Of a DNA stretch of 64,000 bases, positions 56,279-64,000 are shown piece after piece (positions within the stretch are counted from its first letter, which is position 1; every line of letters starts with the position of its first letter). The position numbers and the translations under genes are program-made. The stretch covers positions 66,588,899 to 66,652,898 of the forward strand of contig JARWIR010000001.1 in NCBI GenBank assembly GCA_029959085.1. Direction: 5' to 3'. The notes beneath the pieces are model-generated. The model did not search any database, was not told the origin of the DNA, and worked only from the letters and a program-made list of their open reading frames with translations. This stretch comes from Nemophila menziesii (taxonomy: Eukaryota; Streptophyta; Magnoliopsida; Boraginales; Hydrophyllaceae).

Positions 56279-56384
56279 ACGAGAGGGTTTTCTGCACTAT
56301 TACAAGAGGACAAAGCTTATATCCGTTGGAGATAAAATAGATCCGTTAGAGAGAAGCCTTATGACCGTTGGACCATATTTTCAG

Positions 56385-56392
56385 CTATAAAA
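56385..56392 (+). promoter_or_regulatory. C2 LTR TATA box
   Basis: CTATAAAATGG; transcription would be expected to start about 30 bp downstream, defining U3/R near 56420. Confidence 0.7.
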
Positions 56393-57051
56393 TGGAGTTC
56401 ATTCAAGACACAACTTAAGCCTTCCATCTACCAATCTTAAGAGCAATTAATATTATCATTCAAGGAGGTTTCAAAGGAGCATTCAAGTCATATTCATTGT
56501 GAAGCTACTTAGTTCATATCCACTCATTTAGGAGTTTAGTTACAAAGCTTTTATAAGCACCCCTAAACACTTTTCCCTTTCCTCTTAGTTCTTGTAATAG
56601 ATTAAGAGAGTAGTGTGAGCATAGGTTTTATGCTTGGTTCCTTGTGTTGGTGATAACACAAGTGTATTTTCCTTCAAAGGTTTTTGAAGTGGTTGTAAGG
56701 GTTTGTAATCTCACCCGGTTAAGAGTTACGAAGATTAGTTGAGAATCTTGCAAATCCTAAGGAGGCTTCCTTAGGTAGTGGATGTAGGGAAACCGAACCA
56801 CTATACATCATTGTGTATCGTATTCTATCTCTACACTCTTTACATTTCCGCACTCTATATGCTTGATAAAATGCCTACATGAATAGTTTGATAATATTGT
56901 CTTTTAGGATTATCTAGTTCATTACTATTTAGTTTGCTAAAACAATAGGATTCAAATTAGCTTTTAATTTTATTTACTTGAAATAAAATTAGCCGATTAA
57001 TTTCTATTGTCCTATTCAACTCCCCTTCTAGGACGCATATAGACTATCAAT

Positions 57052-57063
57052 TGGTATCAGAGC
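57052..57063 (+). other. C2 primer-binding site
   Basis: TGGTATCAGAGC, two bases after the LTR; complementary to the 3' end of initiator tRNA-Met, the standard copia primer. Confidence 0.92.
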
Positions 57064-57104
57064 CTAGCTCTATTGTACTTAATCGTTTCTAGAGTTAATA
57101 CGAT

Positions 57105-58892
57105 ATGGATTCTAATCAACCGGAAGGTTCATGTTCTACTAGACCTCCGCTTTTTGTAGGAAAAGACTACTTTGGGTGGAAAAAGAAAATGGAGATTCAC
57201 GTCAAAGGAATTGATTACTTTTTGTGGCTTGCTATCAAGAAGGGTCCTTATATTCCTTATGTTACGGGTAGTACGGTGGTAAAAAATGAAGATGACTACA
57301 ATGATCAAGACATAGCTAAACTCACCAAAAACAACAAAGCTATGAACATCCTCATTAATGGATTATGTGTCACGGAATACGCTAGAGTTAGTGAATGCAA
57401 TTCCGCTCATGAAATGTGGCAACTCTTGGAGCTATCATATCAAGGAACGGAAGATATCAAAGAAACTAAGATTGGTCTCTTTATCACTAAGTATGAGCTA
57501 TTTCGTATGGAGCCCGATGAAGCCTTAAATGCTATGCATCAAAGATTTTCTAACATTGTCAACACCTTGAAGACTCTTGGTCAAGAGTACACCAACAAAG
57601 AACAATGCCGAAAAATCTTATTTGCTCTTCCAAGGAAATACAAATAAAAAATCAACTCTATAAGAGACACTAAAGATCTTTCAAAAATGACGGTTCATGA
57701 ACTCATTTGCAACCTCATGACGGAAGAGCTTGTGCTTGAAGAAGAAAAGATAAGAGATGATGAAGAGAAGAAGATTAAGAAATCTATTGCTTTCCATGCC
57801 TTGAGTTCCAAGTTGAAAGAACGAAAAGAAAGGAAGGAAAGTGAAGAAGATAACTCACATGAAGAAGAAACTAGTGAAGATGAAGGAGTGGCTATGTTAG
57901 CAAGAGATATGAAAAAATTCATGAGATACAAACGCTTTGCTAAGAAAGGAAGTTCTTCCTCACCTTACAAGAAGAATGATAGAGCTATCAAACAAGATGA
58001 ACCCACTTGCTATCATTGCAAGAAAGTTGGTCACATCAAAACTTATTGTCCTCTTCTTCAAAAGGAGAAACCTAAGAGAGCAATGCATGCTAATATCACT
58101 TGGGATACTCAAAATTCGGAGGAAGAAGAAAGTGATAACGAAAACGTCAATCTTGTTGCTTTTATGGGAGAACTTGAAAATGATGAAGATGCTTCTTCGG
58201 ATGATGATACCGGTTCAACTCACTTTGCCTTGATGGCAAATCATGAAGAGGTAACTCCTAAATCTAAACTCTCTTTAACTAATGATGATGCTAGTGAACA
58301 AGATATTCATGAGGCATTTGATTCTCTTTACAATGATTTTTTAAATTCTATTGAAACAAACAAAGTTTTAACAAAAGATTTAGAATTTGAGAAAAATAGA
58401 ACTAAAGAGGTTTTGAAAGCGTTGGAAGATTGTCAAAATCTTTGTGATGAATGTATAGATGATAATGAAAAACTTCATCTTATTGAGAAAAATCTTTTGG
58501 AAGAAAAAGCTTTGTTAGAGAAAAAGATTGTTGATCAAAATGCCATTATTTTAAAATTTACTAGTGGGCAAGAAAACTTGGATTTGATTTTAGGTTCTCA
58601 AAGAATGGCTTGTGAAAAAAGTGGTGTTGGATATGATTCATTTACTCACCAAAAACCTTTGAAAAATGTTTTTGTAAAATCAAAAATTTCAAATGAAAGT
58701 CCATCTTCTTCAAAATCTTCTATCACTTGCACCTATTGTGAAAAACTTGGTCATGATGCATCTCATTGTTACTATCGTAAATTATTTTATTTGGGATCTC
58801 TTGTGCCAATTTGGAAAAGGCCTATATGGGTCTTAAAAAGAAAATCCACTAACCCTCATGGACCCAAACCTAATTGGGTACCTAAAGCTTAA
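57105..58892 (+). pseudogene. C2 gag
   Basis: Starts at ATG 57105 (MDSNQPEGSCSTRPP), 45 bases after the primer site. The first 180 codons carry the copia gag domain (FVGKDYFGWKKKME, AHEMWQLLELSYQGTEDIKE, IVNTLKTLGQEY). An in-frame TAA at 57645-57647 interrupts it, then the same frame stays open from 57648 to 58892. The second part has an acidic/basic coiled region, a CCHC knuckle CYHCKKVGHIKTYC and a second knuckle-like CTYCEKLGHDASHC near the end, as in SIRE-type gag. A single nonsense change is the only lesion. Confidence 0.85.
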
Positions 58893-58912
58893 ATTATTTT
58901 TGATTGTAGGGA

Positions 58913-61900
58913 TTGAGCATCAAGAAGCAAAATATATGGCTCCTTGATAGTGGATACTCAAGACACATGACCGGGAATCCATCATTATTTACACGTTTAT
59001 ATAAAACAAAAGGTGATAGAGTTACTTTTGCCGACAACACTAAGAAACGCGTTTTGGGTAAAGGTAACATTGGTAACATGAATTCTTTACTTATCTCTAA
59101 TGTGTTACTTGTTGAGGGTCTCTCTTTTAACTTGCTTAGTATTAGTCAACTTTGTGATGTTGGTTTTAGTGTTAAATTTGAAGCATCTAGATGTGTTGTT
59201 TTTAAAAATGATGAGTTAGATACTATGTTTATTGCAAAAAGATCGGATAATGTTTTTGTTGTTGATCTTGAGAGTCTTATGTCTAAACATATTAAATGCT
59301 TATCCGTGGTAAATGATAGTTGGCTTTGGCATAGACGTTTAGGGCATGCTAGCATGGATTTGATTTCAAAATTATCTAGAAAAAATCTTGTTGTTGGCTT
59401 GCCTATTCATAAATTTGATAAAGATAAATTATGTGATGCATGTCAACTTGGTAAACAACATCGTTCATCTTTTAAATCCATAAATAAGGTCATCACCGTT
59501 AGGCCACTTCAATTATTGCATATGGATCTTTTTGGTCCCGTTGATGTCACTAGTCTAGGGGGTTCTAGATATGTCTTTGTTGTTGTTGATGATTTCACTA
59601 GATATACATGGGTGATGTTCCTTGCTTTAAAAAGTGATGCCTTCAATGAATTTGCAAAACTTTGTAGAAAGGTGCAAAATGAGAAAGGCTACTCTATTAC
59701 ATGCATTCGTAGTGATAATGGTAGTGAATATGTGAATTCTCCTTTTGTGCATTTTTGTGATGAATTTGGGATTGAGCATAATTTTTCGGCCCCTAGAACT
59801 CCCCAACAAAATGGGGTAGTGGAAAGGAAAAACCGAACTCTACAAGAAATGGCTAGAACAATGCTAAAAGAACATAGCTTGCCTACATACTTTTGGAGTG
59901 AAGCCGTCCATACGGCTTGTTATGTGTTAAATAGAGTTCTAATTAGACCCCTTATTAAGAAAACCCCTTATGAGCTTTGGAATGGTAGACCACCAACTAT
60001 TGCTTATTTTCGTGTTTTTGGGTGCAAATGTTTTATCCTAAACACTAGGGACTATTTGGGAAAATTTGATGCTAAATCGGATGAAGGTATTTTTCTTGGT
60101 TATTCCACTAAAGGAAAAGCCTATCGCATTTTCAACAAACGTACTCGTACTATTGAGGAATCTATGCATGTTGACTTTGATGAGACTAATCCGTTTTGTA
60201 TCAAGAAAGTGGTAGATGTTGATTTAAATGAAGATACTCCACTAGATCAACCCTTAGAATCTCCTACTCAAGAATTAAAATCTCATGATGAATCTCCTAA
60301 GGAAAATGATCAAGTCTTAAATGAAGCTAGTACGGATTTACCAAGGTGTTGGAAACATATCAAAGATCACCCAAGTGAATTAATTCTAGGTGATCCAAAA
60401 GAAGGTGTTACCACTCGCTCTCGTATTATTGCTCTTTGTGCTCATCAAGCATTCTTATCTCAAATTGAGCCCAAGAATATTAAAGAAGCTTTATTAGATG
60501 ATCATTGGATTAACGCTATGCATGAGGAATTAAATCAATTTGAGCGTAGTAAAGTTTGGACATTAATGGAGAAACCAATTGGCCCTACTATTATTGGCAC
60601 TAAATGGATATTTTGCAACAAGCTAGATGACACCGGTATTATCACTAGAAATAAAGCAAGGTTAGTTGCTCAAGGGTACAATCAAGAAGAAGGTATTGAT
60701 TTCGATGAAACTTTTGCTCTGGTAGCTAGACTTGAATCTATTCGTATGCTACTTGCTTTTGCTTGTTATATGAATTTTAAACTTTACCAAATGGATGTCA
60801 AAAGTGCTTTTTTAAATGGTTTTATAGACGAGGAAGTCTTTGTTAAACATTCACCGGGTTTTGAGGATCCAAAATTTCCAAATCATGTTTTTAAACTCTC
60901 AAAGGCTTTATATGGTTTAAAACAAGCACCTCGTGCTTGGTATGAACGATTAAGCAAATTTTTATTAGATGATGGTTTTAAAAGAGGAAATATTGACTCC
61001 ACTTTATTTATAAAAAGGTCTTCAAAAGCTATCCTTCTTGTTCAAATTTATGTGGATGATATTATATTTGGTGCTACTAATGAAAATCTTTGTGAGAATT
61101 TTTCTAAAAGCATGCATAAGGAATTTGAGATGAGCATGATGGGAGAATTGAATTACTTTCTTGGACTTCAAATCAAGCAAATGAAGGATGGCATCTTTGT
61201 CAATCAAGCCAAATATACAAAAGAATTGATCAAAAAATTTGGACTTGAAGATGCAAAGGAAATTGGAACTCCAATGAGCACATCCACAAAATTAGACAAA
61301 GATGAAGATGGTAAAAATGTTGATGAGAAAGTATATCGAGGTATGATTGGTAGCTTACTTTATCTAACCGCTTCTAGACCCGATATTATGTTCCCAGTGT
61401 GTCTTTGTGCTAGATTTCAATCCTCTCCTAAAGAATCCCATCTTAGTGCCGTTAAGCGTATTTTTAGGTATTTGAAAGGAACCCTTAGTCTAGGACTTTG
61501 GTACCCTAGATTTACATCTTTTGAGCTAATAGGTTACTCGGATGCCGATTATGCCGGTTGTAGACTTGATAGGAAGAGTACTAGTGGTAGTTGCCAATTC
61601 TTAGGTCAATCCCTTGTTTCTTGGTCTAGTAGAAAACAAAATAGTGTTGCTTTATCCACGGCCGAAGCCGAATATGTTGCGGCCGGAAATTGTGTGACTC
61701 AAATTCTTTGGATGAAACAAACCTTACTAGATTTTGGCCTAGAGTATGATCGTGTTCCCATTCGTTGTGATAACACTAGTGCTATCAATCTTACCAAAAA
61801 TCCTATTCAACACTCTAGAACAAAACATATTGAAATCCGCCATCATTTTATCCGTGATCACACTCAAAAAGGGGATATTGTACTTGAATTTGTCACTTCG

Positions 61901-61990
61901 GAAAATCAACTAGCCGATATCTTTACTAAACCTTTACCCCAAGATCTTTTTGAGAAAATTCGGTGTGAGATTGGCATGCAAATTCTCTAA
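58913..61990 (+). CDS. C2 pol polyprotein
   Basis: 1,025 open codons, uninterrupted. Protease near residue 12 (LLDSGYSRHM). Integrase: zinc region WHRRLGHAS (His 140-145) and CDAC (174-177), catalytic Asp 205, Asp 268 and Glu 304 in HMDLFGP, RSDNGSEY and NGVVERKN. RT about 545-790 with KARLVAQGYNQ, DVKSAFLNG and active site YVDD at 713-716. RNase H about 870-1000 with YSDADYAG, STAEAEYVAA and RCDNTSA. No ATG opens the frame: it follows a TAG at 58907-58909 in its own frame and lies in a different frame from gag, whose stop is at 58890-58892. So pol needs recoding, splicing or a mutation must have separated it from gag. Confidence 0.92.
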   Translation: MSIKKQNIWLLDSGYSRHMTGNPSLFTRLYKTKGDRVTFADNTKKRVLGKGNIGNMNSLLISNVLLVEGLSFNLLSISQLCDVGFSVKFEASRCVVFKNDELDTMFIAKRSDNVFVVDLESLMSKHIKCLSVVNDSWLWHRRLGHASMDLISKLSRKNLVVGLPIHKFDKDKLCDACQLGKQHRSSFKSINKVITVRPLQLLHMDLFGPVDVTSLGGSRYVFVVVDDFTRYTWVMFLALKSDAFNEFAKLCRKVQNEKGYSITCIRSDNGSEYVNSPFVHFCDEFGIEHNFSAPRTPQQNGVVERKNRTLQEMARTMLKEHSLPTYFWSEAVHTACYVLNRVLIRPLIKKTPYELWNGRPPTIAYFRVFGCKCFILNTRDYLGKFDAKSDEGIFLGYSTKGKAYRIFNKRTRTIEESMHVDFDETNPFCIKKVVDVDLNEDTPLDQPLESPTQELKSHDESPKENDQVLNEASTDLPRCWKHIKDHPSELILGDPKEGVTTRSRIIALCAHQAFLSQIEPKNIKEALLDDHWINAMHEELNQFERSKVWTLMEKPIGPTIIGTKWIFCNKLDDTGIITRNKARLVAQGYNQEEGIDFDETFALVARLESIRMLLAFACYMNFKLYQMDVKSAFLNGFIDEEVFVKHSPGFEDPKFPNHVFKLSKALYGLKQAPRAWYERLSKFLLDDGFKRGNIDSTLFIKRSSKAILLVQIYVDDIIFGATNENLCENFSKSMHKEFEMSMMGELNYFLGLQIKQMKDGIFVNQAKYTKELIKKFGLEDAKEIGTPMSTSTKLDKDEDGKNVDEKVYRGMIGSLLYLTASRPDIMFPVCLCARFQSSPKESHLSAVKRIFRYLKGTLSLGLWYPRFTSFELIGYSDADYAGCRLDRKSTSGSCQFLGQSLVSWSSRKQNSVALSTAEAEYVAAGNCVTQILWMKQTLLDFGLEYDRVPIRCDNTSAINLTKNPIQHSRTKHIEIRHHFIRDHTQKGDIVLEFVTSENQLADIFTKPLPQDLFEKIRCEIGMQIL

Positions 61991-62346
61991 CCTTCTTTTC
62001 TTGCCTTTTTTGTTTAGTGCCTTTTGTGTATATTCTCTTGTGGCTAATATTTTCTTGATGTGATAGGATCCTTGAAGCTTCTAAATTGTTATCCATTTAC
62101 TTCCTTAGTCCTTGATTTACTCAAAATGTATTTTGACCCCTTAAAATTTTCAAAAATCGTATCATTAGTTCTTTTTGTTGTTGACAAAGGGGGAGAAATT
62201 TTAGTTAAACTTTTTCAAATGCATTTTGTGAGGGGGAGTTTTTATAAAAACTCTAGTGATTAGATTGAGGGGGAGTTTTTGTTCAAAACTTAATCTTAGG
62301 CATCTTCAAAAGTTTATGATTTGTCAAACATCAAAAAGGGGGAGAT
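61991..62346 (+). other. C2 3' internal segment with polypurine tract
   Basis: Non-coding. Repeated GAGGGGGAGTTTTT-type purine blocks at about 62229 and 62268, and the polypurine tract AAAAAGGGGGAGAT (62333-62346) directly before the 3' LTR. Confidence 0.85.
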
Positions 62347-62633
62347 TGTTAGCCTCACCTTGTTTTTATTCCCGTTTTAATATTCGACAAATCATCTTTT
62401 AAACAAAAATTCATTTTGGTATCTCTTTAAATGTTTTCCAAAACCCCTCATTAGATTAGTTGTGTTTTTATCCTTGAACTTTAGCTTAGATTCAAATGAA
62501 CAGCTCCGCGGTACACGGGACAAGTCTTGCGGTACACCGCAGAGTCACGGACCAGAGGAGCGGTGCACAGGATCGCCCGTCAGTAAGCTAGTAAAATTGC
62601 ACGGTACACCGGATCAAAGGCGCGGTACACCGG
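62347..62633 (+). mobile_element. C2 3' LTR, truncated by A6
   Basis: Identical to the 5' LTR except for two substitutions up to the fourth palindrome (GCGGTACACCGG), where A6 begins. The remainder presumably lies beyond A6, outside the window. Confidence 0.93.
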
Positions 62634-64000
62634 TGATGTCTCCCTAATTGTTCTTATTTTAGACCCTTAGGAGACATCATTTTTGGTGTTTATTTAATTA
62701 ATTTGATAGACTTTTGGGTTAAATATGCAATATTTCGGAATTACCTTTTTATTTCTAGCATTTTTGAATTATTAAACTTTTGCGCGTAATATTGGTATTT
62801 TTAGTGTAAAGTTTACAGGTTTTTAGATGTTAGCTAGGAAAGGAATCCGAAGATAAAGTCAAAGATCAAAAGATAGAGTCAAGACTTGAAGAGAAATCCC
62901 GAAGATTTTATTTTTAGAGCTGAAAATCCATTTTCCAGGCCATTGATTGCTGTTTTCGAGGTGCTTAAGAGCTGATTTAGCCGCTGACCTTTGAAGAGAA
63001 ATTATTCCTTATCGAAATACGGAACTTTAGCAACTGGAATGAGGTCAATCGGAGTTGTAACGCATCGGGAAAAGCAGTTTTAGTAAAGGCCTGTCATCAA
63101 TTACGGGATTTTGGGCTTAGAAAGTGGGCTTGGACATTTAATTAGGCTTTTATTTTCTGGTCCAAGCCCTAATCCGTTTTTCTTATTATAAAAGGAGGTC
63201 TGGACTTCTATTTTTCATACAATTCATTCTTTACAATTAAAAACACCAGAGAGAAGCAACAGAAGGAAGGAAGAAGAAGCTGCTAGAGCTGGAGTGGGTC
63301 TATAGCTCCGTTCTCAGTCATTCCAATTCCGGAAATTAGGTTTCTTTCATATTTTATTTGTAATCAATTATGAATTCCATTATTTTTAATTTAGTTTTTC
63401 CTTTTAATATGAGCTAAACAATTTATAGTGCTTGAGAACGCATAATGGGTTAATCCCAATTTGATTTCATTCTATACATTTGAATTTGGGATATTTATTA
63501 TTTAAATCAAATTGGGTAAATTGTATTTTTCTTTAATTTGCATTTTAATTACTATTATTGACGTAATTAACCAATGATAGGATTTAGTATCTAGGCTATT
63601 CCAATTAGTGGCGATTGGATCACCTTGACGGGGGGTTTAGGTACCGAACTAGTTAATGAATGTAGGTTAGAAATTATTGACTCTGACGAGCTTAATTAAA
63701 CCTATGGCCTATTGGGTAATGAACATTTTAACACTTGAGAGTGGACTATAATCGCCCTGACGGGGTTTGTAGCATTTGATAGTTGCTCCTTAGTCCACCC
63801 TGACGGGGGTAAGGAGATTATAGAATCCCGACCAATACCAATTTACAAATTTGTCCCTTAAACAATGTATGAAATGAATGATAGTTAGGAAAACCCTTGT
63901 GTCTCTCAAGTACTACTTGCTCATACTTGCGTCTTAGTTTTTACTTGCATTATTATTTTGTCTTTCATTTATTTAGTAATAAATCACAAAACCAAAACAA
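62634..64000 (+). mobile_element. Athila-like LTR A6, runs off the window
   Basis: Begins TGATGTCTCCC with partner arm GGAGACATCA, followed by sequence homologous to the A4 LTRs in reverse complement. TATA box TATAAAAGG at 63187-63195. The motif quartet CCTTGACGGGG / CTCTGACGAG / CCCTGACGGGG / CCCTGACGGGGG lies at about 63625-63810. About 1,367 of an expected ~1,580 bp are present. Whether an internal region follows or it is a solo LTR cannot be seen. Confidence 0.85.

Larger units (their letters stand above)
55886..57049 (+). mobile_element. C2 5' LTR
   Basis: Starts TGTTAGCC, ends ACTATCA. TATA box at 56385-56392. The open frame 56001-56390 crosses the palindrome array and is not coding. 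Confidence 0.92.
55886..62633 (+). mobile_element. SIRE/Maximus-type copia element C2
   Basis: About 6.75 kb as present: a full 5' LTR (1,164 bp), tRNA-Met primer site, gag, a fully open pol, a purine-rich 3' segment and the first 287 bp of the 3' LTR. The latter is cut by an Athila LTR at 62634. Over those 287 bp the two LTRs differ at two positions, so the element is young. Pol order (protease, integrase, RT, RNase H) is copia-type; RT and RNase H wording fits the SIRE/Maximus lineage. No envelope-like ORF follows pol. Confidence 0.93.

Noticed and set aside
56001..56390. 129-codon open frame in the C2 5' LTR
   Set aside because: Lies in U3 across the palindrome pairs, upstream of the TATA box; the 3' LTR copy of the frame is cut by A6. 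Not a gene.
1..64000. Endogenous pararetrovirus or plastid/mitochondrial insertions
   Set aside because: RT-bearing regions have LTRs, integrase and TSDs of gypsy and copia elements; I saw no organellar gene or rRNA sequence by eye, though short fragments cannot be excluded without a search.

Overview
This is a plant nuclear window, most probably from an AT-rich, repeat-rich angiosperm genome; the species cannot be told from the sequence. I find no convincing host protein-coding gene, rRNA gene or functional tRNA gene. Nearly everything I can name is a transposable element. Many elements are nested inside one another, and several boundaries are fixed by exact target-site duplications (TSDs).

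Layout. 1-2788: the 3' end of a plus-strand Athila-like Ty3/gypsy element (A1), inserted into a minus-strand Athila relative (A2, 2789-6421). A2 keeps only a protease remnant joined directly to an integrase C-terminal (GPY/F) module. 6422-13532: a degraded plus-strand Athila-like element (A3), broken by a minus-strand LTR fragment and by a copia solo LTR (10057-11543, TSD TATAC). 13533-15765: an old copia LTR carrying an Athila solo LTR (13560-15117). 16140-20109 and 32688-35131: one minus-strand plant L1-type LINE, split in the middle of ORF2 by a 12.6 kb Athila element (A4, 20110-32687, TSD TCACC). The LINE also holds a Stowaway MITE and a small hAT element. 36179-37765: a Mutator-like element (MULE) with a nested Stowaway. 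37766-40552: old spacer with a (GA)n tract, LTR remnants and a tRNA-derived SINE. 40553-49076: a young non-autonomous Athila derivative (A5, TSD GTAAC). 49638-50611: a second MULE. 50653-50916: a TA-flanked MITE. 51271-54568: an internally deleted copia element (C1, TSD TCTAT). 55081-55720: a LINE endonuclease remnant. 55886-62633: a SIRE/Maximus-type copia element (C2) with a fully open 1,025-codon pol frame. 62634-64000: the start of another Athila LTR, which cuts off the 3' LTR of C2.

How the parts relate. A4 carries a full but mutated gag-protease-RT-RNase H-integrase set plus an extra ORF in the envelope position. A5 and A2 lack RT, RNase H and the integrase core, yet both retain protease fused to a diverged integrase tail that ends in the same LTHCW motif. 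This looks like an inherited non-autonomous design rather than one chance deletion. The Athila-like elements also share non-coding modules: an inverted repeat that opens each LTR, a GNRA-capped hairpin and a GGA-loop hairpin in the 3' untranslated region, and a motif just after the pol stop.

The most unusual signal is a set of GC-rich palindrome arrays in otherwise AT-rich elements. In A4, four pairs of 14-bp palindromes stand 19-20 bp apart. In the copia LTRs, five pairs of 12-bp inverted repeats stand exactly 21 bp apart, upstream of the TATA box.
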